Below are positions 25,359-35,160 of a stretch of DNA of 64,000 nucleotides, one piece after another. The stretch spans positions 4,955,001 through 5,019,000 of the forward strand of contig NZ_CP036132.1 in NCBI RefSeq assembly GCF_018742245.1, written 5' to 3'. The translations under genes were made by a program, and so were the position numbers. The notes under the pieces were generated by a model. The model saw only the letters and a program-made list of their open reading frames with translations. It had not been told where the DNA came from and searched no databases. This DNA is from Bacillus mycoides. Lineage in GTDB: Bacteria > Bacillota > Bacilli > Bacillales > Bacillaceae_G. Every line of letters starts with the position of its first letter. The first letter of the stretch is position 1.

Positions 25359-27029
25359 TTACATTTTTTCTGGTGCAGATACTCCTACGATTGCTAATGC
25401 ATTTTGAAGTGTAGTGCGTACTGCTTTCATTAATTCGTAACGAGCTTTACTTAATTCTAAGTTATCTTGGTTTAATACTTTTTCTGCATTGTAGAAGCTG
25501 TGTAATGCTGCTGCTAATTCAAATGCATAGCTTGTAATGCGGTGTGGCAGACGTTTTTGCGCTGCATCCGCAACTACAGCTGGGAATTCACCAAGTTTTT
25601 TCAGTAACTCTACTTCTTTCTCAGAAGTAACAAGTTTGTAATTCACGTCTCCGCCTGTAGCTAATCCTAACTCTTCACCTTGACGAAGGATACTGCATAC
25701 ACGAGCATGAGCATATTGTGCATAGTATACTGGGTTTTCATTAGATTTTGATACAGCTAAGTCCATATCGAAGTCTAAATGAGAATCACCGCTACGCATT
25801 GCGAAGAAGTAACGCATTGCGTCCACGCCTACTTCTTCCATAAGCTCACGAAGTGTAACTGCTTTACCTGTACGCTTACTCATTTTCATTTTTTCACCAT
25901 TTTGGTACAGTTGTACCATTTGGATGATTTCTACTTCAAGTGTTCCTTTATCGTAACCTAGCGCTTGAATAGCAGCTTTCATACGAGGAATGTAACCGTG
26001 GTGGTCAGCACCCCAAATGTTGATTAGCTTATCGAAACCACGCTCTAATTTATCACTGTGGTAAGCGATATCTGGCGTTAAGTATGTGTAAGAACCGTCA
26101 TTTTTAATTAATACACGGTTTTTGTCGTCACCGTAAGTCATTGAACGGAACCAAGTTGCTCCGCCTTCTTCAAAGATTTCGTCACGCTCTTTTAATACAG
26201 CAAGAGCTTGATCAATTTTTCCGTTTTTGTATAATGATGTTTCTGAGAACCACACATCGAAGTTAACACGGAAGCTTGCTAAGTCTTTTTGAAGTTTTGC
26301 TAACTCATATTTTAAACCGTATGAACGATAGAATTCATAGCTTTCCTCTGCATCAGCTTTTGCATAACGATCACCAAATTCTTCTGCTAAACGTTTACCG
26401 ATTCCAATGATGTCCGCACCATGGTAACCGTCTTCTGGCATTTCTTTCTCTAATCCTAAAGCTTGCATGTAACGAGCTTCAACAGAAAGAGCTAAGTTAT
26501 GAATTTGGTTACCAGCATCATTAATGTAGTACTCACGAGATACATCGTATCCTGCTTTTGCTAATACGTTACATAAAGTGTCCCCTACTGCCGCACCACG
26601 TGCATGTCCTAAGTGAAGATCGCCTGTTGGATTCGCAGATACGAACTCAATTTGTACTTTTTCACCTTTACCAGTATTCGTTTCACCGTATGCTTCACCA
26701 GCGTTAACGATTGTTGGGATTAAGTCTGTTAAGTAGCTATTATCCATGTAGAAGTTAATAAAACCAGGACCAGCGATTTCAATCTTTTCAATAGAAGCTT
26801 TTGCTTTATCGAAGTTTGCAACTAATTCTTCTGCAATCATACGAGGTGCTTTTTTCGCAACGCGTGCAAGTTGCATTGCCATATTTGTAGAGAAGTCACC
26901 ATTTGTTTTATCTTTTGGCGATTCTAATACAACGTTTGGAATTTGTTCTTCTGTCGCTAATTCTGCCTTTAATACAGCAGCTTGGATTTCTTCTTTAATC
27001 AATCCTTTTACTTGTTCTAAAGAATTCAT
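25359..27029 (-). CDS. argS: Arginyl-tRNA synthetase
   Basis: A 556-residue class I aminoacyl-tRNA synthetase that charges tRNA-Arg. Visible: the N-terminal ArgRS additional domain (about 1-85), the HIGH-type motif [12 protein letters not shown] after ANPTGD, the KMSKS-equivalent [10 protein letters not shown], and the alpha-helical DALR anticodon-binding domain at the C-terminus. Its ATG overlaps the stop of the upstream ywiB gene (TAATG), implying translational coupling; ywiB-argS is also the order in B. subtilis. A strong GGAGG ribosome site lies within the end of ywiB. No T-box leader is seen. Confidence 0.97.
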   Translation of the reverse strand: MNSLEQVKGLIKEEIQAAVLKAELATEEQIPNVVLESPKDKTNGDFSTNMAMQLARVAKKAPRMIAEELVANFDKAKASIEKIEIAGPGFINFYMDNSYLTDLIPTIVNAGEAYGETNTGKGEKVQIEFVSANPTGDLHLGHARGAAVGDTLCNVLAKAGYDVSREYYINDAGNQIHNLALSVEARYMQALGLEKEMPEDGYHGADIIGIGKRLAEEFGDRYAKADAEESYEFYRSYGLKYELAKLQKDLASFRVNFDVWFSETSLYKNGKIDQALAVLKERDEIFEEGGATWFRSMTYGDDKNRVLIKNDGSYTYLTPDIAYHSDKLERGFDKLINIWGADHHGYIPRMKAAIQALGYDKGTLEVEIIQMVQLYQNGEKMKMSKRTGKAVTLRELMEEVGVDAMRYFFAMRSGDSHLDFDMDLAVSKSNENPVYYAQYAHARVCSILRQGEELGLATGGDVNYKLVTSEKEVELLKKLGEFPAVVADAAQKRLPHRITSYAFELAAALHSFYNAEKVLNQDNLELSKARYELMKAVRTTLQNALAIVGVSAPEKM

Positions 27030-27466
27030 TATTTTGCCTCCTTCAAATTAATTGTAATTGTATATCTGCCAGCTTCTTGTTCACTTAGAAGCAATGCGTA
27101 CGTTAAGAAGAGTTGTCCTTTTTTCTTTTCATCCGACCATTTAAAAAGAACGTTATCAGTTTTCGTTTGCAATGCAAACGTACCAAGTTCACTCGTATAC
27201 GTACCAGTTGTCCATTCACCTTTCACATGCGTCTGACGCATAGAAATAGCACCTGAACGCATAATGAGAACTTGTTCATCTTGAATTTTAATAATTGTTT
27301 TCACTTCGCCTTGTTCGTTCGGCTCTTGGAATGTTATATATGTACCTTGACCTTTTACATAGTATTGACCATTTGCTTCAAAAGCAACGGCTTCCTTTCT
27401 CGCCCCTTCACGGATTTCTGTTACGAAATGAACGTGTACCGGCAAGCCTGCAAGTTGTTTCTTCAC
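27029..27466 (-). CDS. ywiB: DUF1934 beta-barrel protein YwiB
   Basis: A 145-residue protein of the DUF1934 family (calycin-like small beta-barrel), function unknown, always close to argS in Bacillus. The sequence is rich in alternating beta-strand patterns ([34 protein letters not shown]) and ends in [11 protein letters not shown] chose GTG 27466 because AAGGGTG lies 8 bases before it and it gives the family length; an upstream TTG (27484) would add six residues but lacks a ribosome site. It overlaps argS by one base. Confidence 0.85.
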   Translation of the reverse strand: MKKQLAGLPVHVHFVTEIREGARKEAVAFEANGQYYVKGQGTYITFQEPNEQGEVKTIIKIQDEQVLIMRSGAISMRQTHVKGEWTTGTYTSELGTFALQTKTDNVLFKWSDEKKKGQLFLTYALLLSEQEAGRYTITINLKEAK

Positions 27467-27668
27467 GTCTTGCACACCCTTCAAATGTTATAGATATTAA
27501 ATACTACTTATAATAAATCACTTTTCCTATCATATCAAAAAAAGACTCTGTCTGTCTGCTGAAAAATCAGGAAAACTCCTTTTCAAAAAATAATTCACCT
27601 TCACTTTATTTCATATGTTAAAATATTTTTTAAATCTAAATATTCTTTCATTTAAAGGGGTGAATTTG

Positions 27669-28655
27669 GTGCTACTAACAAAATTAAAAAAAGGTGATGA
27701 AATAAGGGTTATTTCACCATCTTGTAGTTTAAGTATTGTCTCAAATACGAACCGAGAGCTTGCCACAAAAAGATTAACCGATATGGGCTTTCACGTTACA
27801 TTCTCAAAAAATGCTGAAGAAATAGATCGCTTTTCTTCATCCTCTATTGCTTCACGAGTTCAAGATCTTCATGAAGCATTTAGAGACCCTAATGTAAAAG
27901 CAATTTTGACGACACTTGGCGGATACAACTCTAACGGTTTATTGAAACATCTCGATTATGATTTAATTCGAGAAAATCCGAAGTTTTTCTGCGGTTATTC
28001 TGATATTACCGCTTTAACTAACGCGATTTATGCTAAAACAGGCTTAGTTACATATTCAGGTCCTCACTTCTCTTCATTTGGAATGGAGAAAGGCCTCGAT
28101 TATACGACCGATTACTTTTTAAAATGCTTAACTTCTAATGGGCCTATTGAAATGTTGCCGGCTGAAACATGGAGCGATGATTCTTGGTATATTGATCAGG
28201 AAAATCGAGAATTTATTAAAAATGAAGGATATGTTTCAATTCAAGAAGGAGAAACTACAGGAGATATTGTTGGTGGTAATATGAGCACATTTAATTTACT
28301 ACAAGGTACGCCATATATGCCTAACTTACAGGACAAAATTTTATTTCTTGAAGAGGATAGTTTAACAGAAAAAGCTACTCTTAAAACTTTTGATCGATAT
28401 TTACATTCTCTTATGCAGCAACCTGACTTTGAACATGTAAAAGGCATTGTTATAGGAAGAATGCAAAAAGGAGCAGAATGTGCGATAGCAGACATTCAAG
28501 AAATGATTGCTTCAAAGGTAGAACTTAAACATATACCTATCATTGCAAATGCTAGTTTTGGGCATACAACTCCTATTTTCACTTTTCCCATTGGCGGAAG
28601 AGCAACAATCACTTCTAATACAAAGAGCACATCTATTACAATTTTAACGAATTAA
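27669..28655 (+). CDS. S66 family LD-carboxypeptidase / MccF-like peptidase
   Basis: A 328-residue peptidase S66 protein. This family includes LD-carboxypeptidases, which trim murein tetrapeptides, and MccF, which cleaves microcin C7. The nucleophile serine is in CGYSDITAL, preceded by TLGGYNSNGL. The glutamate is in LFLEEDS and the catalytic histidine in FGHTTPI. No signal peptide is present, so it acts in the cytosol. GTG 27669 is chosen because AAAGGGGTGA lies just upstream; the adjoining TTG 27666 is also possible. It is a single-gene unit with its own terminator. MccF-like detoxification and murein recycling cannot be told apart here. Confidence 0.87.
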   Translation: MLLTKLKKGDEIRVISPSCSLSIVSNTNRELATKRLTDMGFHVTFSKNAEEIDRFSSSSIASRVQDLHEAFRDPNVKAILTTLGGYNSNGLLKHLDYDLIRENPKFFCGYSDITALTNAIYAKTGLVTYSGPHFSSFGMEKGLDYTTDYFLKCLTSNGPIEMLPAETWSDDSWYIDQENREFIKNEGYVSIQEGETTGDIVGGNMSTFNLLQGTPYMPNLQDKILFLEEDSLTEKATLKTFDRYLHSLMQQPDFEHVKGIVIGRMQKGAECAIADIQEMIASKVELKHIPIIANASFGHTTPIFTFPIGGRATITSNTKSTSITILTN

Positions 28656-28683
28656 AAAAGGAGCGATTTGTTCGCTCCTTTTA
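28655..28683. terminator. Bidirectional terminator, S66 peptidase / YxeA
   Basis: AAAGGAGCGA-tttgt-TCGCTCCTTT with flanking A and T runs, between convergent genes and overlapping the yxeA-like stop. Confidence 0.85.
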
Positions 28684-29043
28684 AACTTTTTCTATTTTTT
28701 GTAATGCCTTTTGCGGGATTGATTCTTTCGGGATTTCAGCCCATCCTTTTCCTTGCATACCCTTTGCATAAATTTTTATAAAATCACCTGTATGCAATTC
28801 ACGGTTCACTATTCTTTTAATAATTTGTAGCTTTCCGTCTTCCGTATACCCTTTAAATGTATACAAATATTCATCGTCTTTTTTCTCACCTTTATCTATA
28901 ACTGCATAATAATCTTGTATTTCTTTATTTGAAAAGAAGTTGTCTACAAAAGCATGTACCCCTTCTGTTTTTGTGTTTAAATAATATGCTGTTCCCCCTA
29001 AAATAATGGCGAACACAGCTAAAACTTTAATGACCAATTTCAT
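28681..29043 (-). CDS. YxeA family (DUF1093) exported protein
   Basis: A 120-residue protein with an N-terminal membrane/signal segment (MKLVIKVLAVFAIILGGTAY) and a YxeA/DUF1093 OB-like domain (DYYAVIDKGEKKDDEYLYTF, GYTEDGK, GDFIKIYAKG, ending IPQKALQKIEKV). YxeA proteins are small secreted or membrane-tethered proteins of unknown function. Start ATG 29043 is preceded by a strong AGGAGGCG ribosome site. It is monocistronic. Confidence 0.82.
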   Translation of the reverse strand: MKLVIKVLAVFAIILGGTAYYLNTKTEGVHAFVDNFFSNKEIQDYYAVIDKGEKKDDEYLYTFKGYTEDGKLQIIKRIVNRELHTGDFIKIYAKGMQGKGWAEIPKESIPQKALQKIEKV

Positions 29044-29277
29044 AAATGCGCCTCCTGTTTGCACTTCTTTCTCACTAACCGTATGTCTATACCTGTATTA
29101 TACGAAAAAAAGCATACTATACTCCATCGAAATGTCTTACACTTCCCTTACATTATTGTAAGGATTTTTCACCTCACAGCAATTTCCGGGCAAAAAGTTT
29201 TTCCGTTTAACAAACTTTTATATTATTATTGAATGATACGAATTTTTATTACAAAAATCAAAGGAGACAGTTTTCAA

Positions 29278-30315
29278 ATGGCTATCTTGCAAGGTTTAGC
29301 ACTATTACTTGTTGTACTCTGTCTATTTACACTTTTTAGTTACCGTGCTCCTTACGGAATGAAAGCAATGGGTGCTTTAGCTAATGCAGCAATCGCGAGT
29401 TTTCTTATTGAGGCATTTCACCGTTATATCGGTGGAGAAATGTTTCATAATGACTTTTTACAATCAGTAGGAGAAGCTTCTGGTAGTATGAGCGGTGTCG
29501 CAGCGGCGATTTTAGTAGCATTAGCAATCGGTGTTTCACCCGTATACGCTGTTTTAATCGGTATAGCTACTAGTGGGTTCGGTATTTTACCAGGATTTTT
29601 CGCTGGATACGTTTGTGCTTTCGTCGTGAAATTTCTCGAAAAGAAATTACCAGCTGGTGTAGAATTTTTAGCAATTCTATTTATTGCCGCACCAATTTCA
29701 CGTGGAATGGCCATGCTTATGGATCCACTCGTTAACGCAACACTCGGTAAAATCGGTTCTATGATTTCAGTTGCAACTACAGAAAGTCCTATCATTATGG
29801 GTATTATGCTTGGTGGATTAATAACAGTTATTTCTACATCTCCATTAAGTTCTATGGCACTAACTGCAATGCTTGGATTAACTGGTTTACCAATGGCAAT
29901 TGGTAGTCTTGCCGTAGCAGCTTCTGCCCCAATGAACTTCATTTTCTTTAAACGACTAAAAATCTGTTCAAAGAAAGATACAATCGCTGTGGCAATCGAG
30001 CCGTTAACACAAGCCGATGTTGTCTCAGCAAACCCAATTCCTATCTATATGACAAACTTTGTTGGCGGTGCGCTTGCCGGTATTATTACGTCGCTATTCC
30101 AGCTCGTTAATAATGCACCAGGGACAGCATCACCAATTCCAGGACTTCTCGTATTGTTCGGATTTAATGATGTAATAAAAGTAACGATTGCTGCCGTATT
30201 ATGTGGAATCGTTACCACAATTGTTGGATACTTCGGTTCCATTGTGTTCCGCAAATATCCAATCCGTTCTGCTGATGAAATTCGCGGAATTGCTTCGGAA
30301 GAGAAAATCGCATAA
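29278..30315 (+). CDS. EIIC-like membrane transporter (PTS_EIIC_2 family)
   Basis: A 345-residue protein of about nine to ten membrane helices, with Gly/Ala-rich helices and the segments ALANAAIASFLIEAFHRYIGG and TSPLSSMALTAMLGLTGLP. It resembles the EIIC_2 membrane component family of sugar phosphotransferase systems. No EIIA or EIIB gene is adjacent and no phosphorylation domain is present, so true PTS function and substrate are unproven. ATG 29278 has an AAAGGAGA ribosome site; an earlier in-frame ATG at 29233 does not. Confidence 0.75.
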   Translation: MAILQGLALLLVVLCLFTLFSYRAPYGMKAMGALANAAIASFLIEAFHRYIGGEMFHNDFLQSVGEASGSMSGVAAAILVALAIGVSPVYAVLIGIATSGFGILPGFFAGYVCAFVVKFLEKKLPAGVEFLAILFIAAPISRGMAMLMDPLVNATLGKIGSMISVATTESPIIMGIMLGGLITVISTSPLSSMALTAMLGLTGLPMAIGSLAVAASAPMNFIFFKRLKICSKKDTIAVAIEPLTQADVVSANPIPIYMTNFVGGALAGIITSLFQLVNNAPGTASPIPGLLVLFGFNDVIKVTIAAVLCGIVTTIVGYFGSIVFRKYPIRSADEIRGIASEEKIA

Positions 30316-30316
30316 G

Positions 30317-30356
30317 AAAAAGAGCTATTCTCACCGTTTGAGAATAGCTCTTTTTT
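30317..30356 (+). terminator. Terminator after the EIIC-like gene
   Basis: AAAAAGAGCTATTCTCA-ccgtt-TGAGAATAGCTCTTTTT. Confidence 0.9.
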
Positions 30357-30369
30357 GATGCCGCGTGAA

Positions 30370-30416
30370 GGTAAGTGAAACTATATCGGCGATTCGACAA
30401 AGAATATCGACTTACC
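30370..30416. repeat. Short dispersed repeat, copy 1
   Basis: Plus strand GGTAAGTGAAACTATATCGG then CGATTCGACAAAGAATATCG and ACTTACC, with inverted ends (GGTAAGT/ACTTACC). The core recurs inverted at 37328-37360 with few differences. Confidence 0.6.
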
Positions 30417-30456
30417 GACACATAACGACAAAAGGTAAAAAGAACCTTAGTCACCG

Positions 30457-30600
30457 GGTCTAAACAGTCGGCTTCACTTTTACTTTATCCAGCTACAGCA
30501 ACTAGAATAATCGGTGGCTTCGCTTCTTCCTTCGAGGCAAAAAGCGCCTCTACGTCTGAAGCTCCATCCCCCTCACATTCTGAGCGAGCTGCCTCCGCTT
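30457..30600 (-). repeat. Repeat-like 3' region of speB with its own open frame
   Basis: Downstream of speB, in a different frame, a continuous frame runs from about 30607 to the stop at 30485. It encodes KAEAARSECEGDGASDVEAL and then FASKEEAKPPIILVAVAG. There is no start codon or ribosome site of its own. It has internal hairpins (GAGGC/GCCTC). It looks like a mobile or dispersed element able to extend a host gene's C-terminus; here the speB stop precedes it. Confidence 0.45.
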
Positions 30601-31473
30601 TTATTTCACCCAACCGAGCAGCATTTCCCGCACGAATTTGCTTGCTGCGATTGGTGTTTGATCACTATGATCGTAGACTGGAGCTACTTCTACTAAGTCT
30701 GCTCCGACTACTTTTATATTTGAATTTGCAATTGCTACGATGGACTCTAATAGTTCTTTAGATGTGATACCTCCAGCTTCTAATGTTCCTGTTCCAGGAG
30801 CGTGAGCTGGGTCTAATACGTCGATGTCAATTGTGACATAGACTGGGCGTCCTGCAAGTTTCGGTAATACTTCTTTTAACGGTTCTAATACGTCAAATTT
30901 ATATAAGTTCATACCTACTTCTTTTGCCCATTCGAATTCTTCCTTCATTCCAGAACGAATACCGAAAGAATATACGTTTTCCGGACCAATTAAATCGCAC
31001 ACTTTACGAATTGGTGTAGAGTGGGATAAAGGCTCTCCCTCATATGACTCACGTAAGTCAGTATGAGCATCCATATGGATGATTGCTAAATCCGGATATT
31101 TTTTTGCCATTGCCTTAAAAATTGGCCAAGACACTAAGTGCTCTCCGCCGAGACCTAGTGGAAACTTACCGGCATCTAATAGTTTTGCTACATATTCTTC
31201 AATCATGTCTATGCTGCGCTGTGGGTTCCCAAATGGTAATGGAATATCACCCGCATCAAAGTACTTTACTTCTTCTAGTTCACGATCTAGATATGGACTG
31301 TATTCCTCTAGTCCAATCGATACTTCACGAATACGTGCAGGGCCAAAACGAGAACCTGGACGGTAGCTTACTGTCCAATCCATTGGCATCCCGTAAATAA
31401 CTGCCTCTGACTCTTCAAAACTTGGATGACTTTTAATAAATACTTTACCTGAATAAGCTTCATCAAAACGCAT
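30601..31473 (-). CDS. speB: Agmatinase (ureohydrolase family)
   Basis: A 290-residue member of the arginase/agmatinase family with the binuclear manganese motifs GGEHLVSWP, IHMDAHTDLRE and SIDIDVLDPAHAPGTGTLEA (read as TIDIDVLDPAHAPGTG). It hydrolyses agmatine to putrescine and urea in polyamine synthesis. It lies 220 bp downstream of speE in the same orientation, as in B. subtilis. A GAGGAAAAG ribosome site precedes ATG 31473. Its product putrescine is the substrate of the neighbouring spermidine synthase. Confidence 0.93.
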   Translation of the reverse strand: MRFDEAYSGKVFIKSHPSFEESEAVIYGMPMDWTVSYRPGSRFGPARIREVSIGLEEYSPYLDRELEEVKYFDAGDIPLPFGNPQRSIDMIEEYVAKLLDAGKFPLGLGGEHLVSWPIFKAMAKKYPDLAIIHMDAHTDLRESYEGEPLSHSTPIRKVCDLIGPENVYSFGIRSGMKEEFEWAKEVGMNLYKFDVLEPLKEVLPKLAGRPVYVTIDIDVLDPAHAPGTGTLEAGGITSKELLESIVAIANSNIKVVGADLVEVAPVYDHSDQTPIAASKFVREMLLGWVK

Positions 31474-31609
31474 ATTCTTTTCCTCCTTATGTGGAACTTA
31501 AGGTATCCCAACCTTTCACTATTTCTCAAATTTGGAGCGTACTGCTCCTCTTTCTCGATTTACCGGGGTCTTCTTTTTTAACGATAAGAAGACGATTTTC
31601 TTTACAGGA

Positions 31610-31669
31610 GTGCAAGTAGCTAGCATGTTCAAGTCTTCTGGACAAACACCTTAAATGAACTACTTGCAC
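31610..31669. repeat. Inverted repeat between speE and speB
   Basis: GTGCAAGTAG (31610-31619) and CTACTTGCAC (31660-31669) form a perfect 10-bp inverted repeat around a 40-base loop; GAAGAC and GTCTTC nearby can also pair. It may be an RNA structure modulating speB relative to speE, or an intergenic repeat. Confidence 0.5.
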
Positions 31670-31693
31670 CTTATTTGTTCGAACTCGATTTTC

Positions 31694-32521
31694 TTACTTA
31701 ATTAAATCGCCAACAAATTTCGGTAGTGCGAATGCTGCATTGTGTAATTCTTTTGTGTAATATTTCGTTTCGATTTCATGGAAACGTTCTTCACTTACTT
31801 CTAATGGATCATGTTTTTTAGATCCGATTGTGAACGTCCAAAGTCCACTTGGATACGTCGGAATGTTTGCTGTGTATAGACGAGTAATTGGGAAAATCTC
31901 TTTTACGTCTTTAAATACAGTTGTAATTAGTTCTGGTGTAAACCAAGGATTGTCCGTTTGAGCAACGAAAATACCATCTTCTTTTAACGCTTTCGAAATT
32001 CCAGCGTAGAAGCCTTTTGTAAATAGGTTTACTGCTGGGCCTACTGGCTCAGTAGAATCTACCATAATTACGTCATATTCGTTTTCGCTTTCTGCGATGT
32101 GTAGGAAACCGTCTCCTACTTTTACTTCTACACGCTCATTATCTAATGCACCTGCAATTGATGGTAAGTACTGCTTAGAGTACTCAATTACTTTTCCATC
32201 GATTTCAACAAGAGTTGCTTTCTTCACGCTTGGGTGTTTTAAAACTTCACGAATAACACCACCATCGCCTCCGCCAACAACTAATACATTCTCAGGGTTT
32301 GGATGTGTAAATAAAGGTACGTGCGCTACCATTTCATGATAAACGAACTCGTCCTTTTCTGTTGTCATAACCATGCCATCTAAAATAAGCATGTTTCCAA
32401 ACTCTTCCGTTTCAACCATATCAAGTTTTTGGAATTCTGTTTGCTCCGTATGTAATGTGCGGTTAATACGCGCCGTAATTCCAAAATGCTTTGTTTGTTT
32501 TTCAGTGAACCATAGTTCCAT
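31694..32521 (-). CDS. speE: Spermidine synthase
   Basis: A 275-residue spermidine synthase that transfers aminopropyl from decarboxylated S-adenosylmethionine to putrescine. Diagnostic segments: [53 protein letters not shown], and DSTEPVGPA with the catalytic aspartate. It is followed by speB, giving a polyamine unit. Its promoter lies in the 186 bp upstream region, which also has a GGGACAT/ATGTCCC hairpin just before the ribosome site. Confidence 0.96.
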   Translation of the reverse strand: MELWFTEKQTKHFGITARINRTLHTEQTEFQKLDMVETEEFGNMLILDGMVMTTEKDEFVYHEMVAHVPLFTHPNPENVLVVGGGDGGVIREVLKHPSVKKATLVEIDGKVIEYSKQYLPSIAGALDNERVEVKVGDGFLHIAESENEYDVIMVDSTEPVGPAVNLFTKGFYAGISKALKEDGIFVAQTDNPWFTPELITTVFKDVKEIFPITRLYTANIPTYPSGLWTFTIGSKKHDPLEVSEERFHEIETKYYTKELHNAAFALPKFVGDLIK

Positions 32522-32554
32522 CGTACAATCACGCCTTTCGCTGCAAATTTATAA

Positions 32555-32573
32555 TAGGGACATCATTAATGTC
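32555..32573 (-). other. Small hairpin in the speE leader
   Basis: GGGACATcattaATGTCCC forms a 7-bp stem about 35 bases before the speE start. Its role is unknown. Confidence 0.4.
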
Positions 32574-32698
32574 CCCTAACAAAAATAAAACAAAACATCC
32601 AAAAAGTATAGTTAAAAGTACAAAAATACCGAAAATATATTTTAGTCAGAGGGTTCTAACATATATGCGAAAAGGGTTTGCTCTGTAATAGGAAAGAA

Positions 32699-32727
32699 AA
32701 CCCTTTCTTAAGAAAGGGCTTTTGTCT
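32699..32727 (-). terminator. Terminator overlapping the MFS gene stop
   Basis: AGCCCTTTC-ttaa-GAAAGGGTTTTCTTT on the minus strand. The stop codon TAA forms the loop. Confidence 0.8.
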
Positions 32728-33871
32728 CTATTTCTACCGGTTTACGAATCGGAATTAAGATCATAACGCAACCAACTAACACAACAATTCCACCGACTAA
32801 AAACGGGCTTTGCGGCGAAACTGTATGACCGATAACTCCTGATAAAATTGGAGCAATCGCGCCTCCTAACCAACGAACGAAGTTATAAACACCTGATGTA
32901 ATAGATCTTTCATAAGGTGAAATATCCATTACATAACTTGTAAATAACGCATTATTTAATCCTGATGCTAATCCAGATAGAACGATTAACACGATTTGTA
33001 ACCACATAATTTTTACGAAGAATAGTGCAATTAATAACATCGCAAATACGAGTAAACTACCCTTTAACACTGTTTTCGGTTCATATTTACCTTCTAGCTT
33101 ATGTGCTAAAATTGCTGATCCGTAAGCTAGCGCTAATCCCCATCCACAAAATACAAATCCTAATTGAATAGCAGATAAATGCATAATAAGTGGTGAATAT
33201 GCTAAAACGACGAAAAATCCGTAGTAATATAACATCCCTGAAATGGCACCTTGCATAAACGGTTTATACTTCACCAAGTTAAGTAATTCCCCCATGCCCG
33301 CTGCTTTACGCTTCACTTTTCGCTCCGGTTCTTTTACAAAAAAGAAAACTAAAATAAATGCTAAGAAAATTAAAATACTCGTCGCGAAAAATGGGTAACG
33401 CCAAGAATGTCCACCTAATATCCCGCCTAATAACGGTCCACCTGCCATCCCTAAACCGATAGCTGCTTCATATAATCCTACTGCTTCATGAACTTCTTTA
33501 CTTAATGCAATTAATAATGTCATCGCCGTTGCGAAGAACATCGCATTTCCTAATCCCCATCCTGCGCGGAAAATAGATAATTGAGCAATCGTTTGCGATA
33601 TACCGCATATAAAAGCAAATACAGTTACAATCGCAAGACCAATTGTCATCATTCGTTTATCACCAAATCTTGATGCAAATATTCCAGCTGGTAACATCAT
33701 AATTGCCATCGTTAAAATATATGCTGTAAATAACATCTCGACTTGCCAATGTGTTGCACCAATTTGCTCAGCAATACTTGGTAAAATCGGGTCGACTACC
33801 CCTATACCTGAAAAGGCAAGGAAGGTAGCGATCACTGTAATCAATTTCCCTAATTTTTGTTTGCTCTCCAT
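32708..33871 (-). CDS. Major facilitator superfamily drug-type exporter
   Basis: A 387-residue MFS protein of the DHA1 (12-helix) type, with the motif A-like GIFASRFGDKRMM in the first cytoplasmic loop and the motif C-like GLGMAGGPLLGGILGG at helix 5. Such pumps export small toxic compounds by proton antiport. It follows a MerR-type regulator gene with 5 bp between them, so the pair is one operon and the regulator probably senses a pump substrate. The substrate is not predictable. Confidence 0.88.
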   Translation of the reverse strand: MESKQKLGKLITVIATFLAFSGIGVVDPILPSIAEQIGATHWQVEMLFTAYILTMAIMMLPAGIFASRFGDKRMMTIGLAIVTVFAFICGISQTIAQLSIFRAGWGLGNAMFFATAMTLLIALSKEVHEAVGLYEAAIGLGMAGGPLLGGILGGHSWRYPFFATSILIFLAFILVFFFVKEPERKVKRKAAGMGELLNLVKYKPFMQGAISGMLYYYGFFVVLAYSPLIMHLSAIQLGFVFCGWGLALAYGSAILAHKLEGKYEPKTVLKGSLLVFAMLLIALFFVKIMWLQIVLIVLSGLASGLNNALFTSYVMDISPYERSITSGVYNFVRWLGGAIAPILSGVIGHTVSPQSPFLVGGIVVLVGCVMILIPIRKPVEIETKALS

Positions 33872-33876
33872 TTTGA

Positions 33877-34284
33877 TTACTCTCCTTTTGTACTCTCTAA
33901 AAATGTCACTGCACGATGTAAACTGTCCTCGAGCTCCGCCTTCACGCGCTGCATTTGCTCCATTTTCTCGTCTAACGTTTGCACTTGGTTTTCAAGCATC
34001 TCTTTAATCTCTTGAATCACTTCGCGGTCACGAGGGTTCTCACTATTTCTTCTTTGCTCCATTCTTTCTTTTAATGATAAGAAATGTTGCATTTCTTGAA
34101 GCGTAATTCCTAGTACTTCTTTTGCTTCCACAATCCTTTTGATTTTTGCAATGTCCTCGTCTGTATACAGGCGAATATTCCCTTCACTGCGTTCTGGGGG
34201 ATGAATTAAACCAATTTCCTCATAATAACGAAGTGTACGCTTTGTTAAACCAACTTGCTTTGTTACTTCATCAATTTTATACAT
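33877..34284 (-). CDS. MerR family transcriptional regulator
   Basis: A 135-residue MerR family regulator: winged helix-turn-helix at residues 1-70 (MYKIDEVTKQVGLTKRTLRY, YEEIGLIHPP) and a long C-terminal coiled coil (about 75-130, rich in Glu/Gln/Arg). It lacks a large ligand-binding domain. ATG 34284 has a GGGAGGAAT ribosome site. It heads the operon with the MFS pump; its promoter has a dyad in the spacer that fits autoregulation. Confidence 0.9.
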   Translation of the reverse strand: MYKIDEVTKQVGLTKRTLRYYEEIGLIHPPERSEGNIRLYTDEDIAKIKRIVEAKEVLGITLQEMQHFLSLKERMEQRRNSENPRDREVIQEIKEMLENQVQTLDEKMEQMQRVKAELEDSLHRAVTFLESTKGE

Positions 34285-34313
34285 GTGTATTCCTCCCTTC
34301 ACCGGATTATTAC

Positions 34314-34342
34314 ATTTTACGTTAACGTTAACTTTTGTGCAA
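34314..34342 (-). promoter_or_regulatory. Promoter of merR-MFS operon with dyad spacer
   Basis: On the minus strand TTGCAC and TAAAAT are separated by 17 bases that contain GTTAACGTTAAC, a perfect palindrome. This would be the sigma-A promoter with the MerR-type operator between -35 and -10. The 17-bp spacing is shorter than the 19-20 bp of classical MerR targets. Confidence 0.55.
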
Positions 34343-34434
34343 CTATTATACTTTTGTAAATGTTTTCATATGAATTGTATTTTTCTCAAAGCAGTTTCAT
34401 AATGAAAGAAAAGAGATGATAAGGAGATTTCCAA

Positions 34435-35160
34435 ATGAATAAACCACTTATTTTCGCTCATCGCGGGGTAAAAGGAACACACCCAGAAAATACGATGATT
34501 GCCTTCCAAGAGGCTGAACGCATTGGTGCTCACGGAATTGAACTTGATGTTCATCTATCAAAAGATGGTGAACTAGTTGTTATTCATGATGAAACAGTGG
34601 ACCGTACAACAAATGGCGTGGGACTTGTTTCTGAGAAAACTGTAGAAGAATTACAAGTTTTAGATGCTGGTAGCCATAAAGACCCTTCTTTCCATGAGGC
34701 AAAAATCCCAACGTTACGAGAAGTATTTATTTGGCTCTCTACAACAAATTTACAACTTAACATTGAATTAAAAACAGATGTTATTCACTATCCAATTATT
34801 GAAGAAAAGGTCGTCGCTCTCGTTCGTGAATATCATCTATCCAATCAAATTGCATTTTCATCATTTAACCACGATTCCGTTTCATTATTAGCAGAAATTG
34901 CTCCAGAAATTCCAAGAGCGATTTTGTACGATACACCACTTGCAGATCCTATTGCTGAAGCAAAAAAACGTGGGGCAACTGGATTACATCCAAACTTTCA
35001 ATTATTAACGAAAGAGTTTGTCCAATTAGCACAGGGGCAAGGATACGTTTTTCGTCCTTACACCATTAATGAATATAAAGATTTACAAACTATGATTGAT
35101 TATGGCGTAGATGTTATTATTACCGATTGGCCAGCGCGTGCTTTTGAGCTCCTTTCTTAA
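34435..35160 (+). CDS. Glycerophosphodiester phosphodiesterase
   Basis: A 241-residue cytosolic GDPD family TIM barrel that hydrolyses glycerophosphodiesters to glycerol-3-phosphate and an alcohol. Conserved motifs: FAHRGVKGTHPENT, GIELDVHLSKDGELVVIHD (metal and catalytic His/Glu/Asp), LNIELKT, and the C-terminal YTINEYKD with DVIITDWP. There is no signal peptide, so it resembles UgpQ more than the secreted GlpQ. AAGGAGA precedes the ATG. The stop overlaps the terminator. Confidence 0.92.
   Translation: MNKPLIFAHRGVKGTHPENTMIAFQEAERIGAHGIELDVHLSKDGELVVIHDETVDRTTNGVGLVSEKTVEELQVLDAGSHKDPSFHEAKIPTLREVFIWLSTTNLQLNIELKTDVIHYPIIEEKVVALVREYHLSNQIAFSSFNHDSVSLLAEIAPEIPRAILYDTPLADPIAEAKKRGATGLHPNFQLLTKEFVQLAQGQGYVFRPYTINEYKDLQTMIDYGVDVIITDWPARAFELLS

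Noticed and set aside
29445..30254. Minus-strand frames inside the EIIC-like gene
   Set aside because: They are antisense shadows of a membrane protein gene, without ribosome sites.
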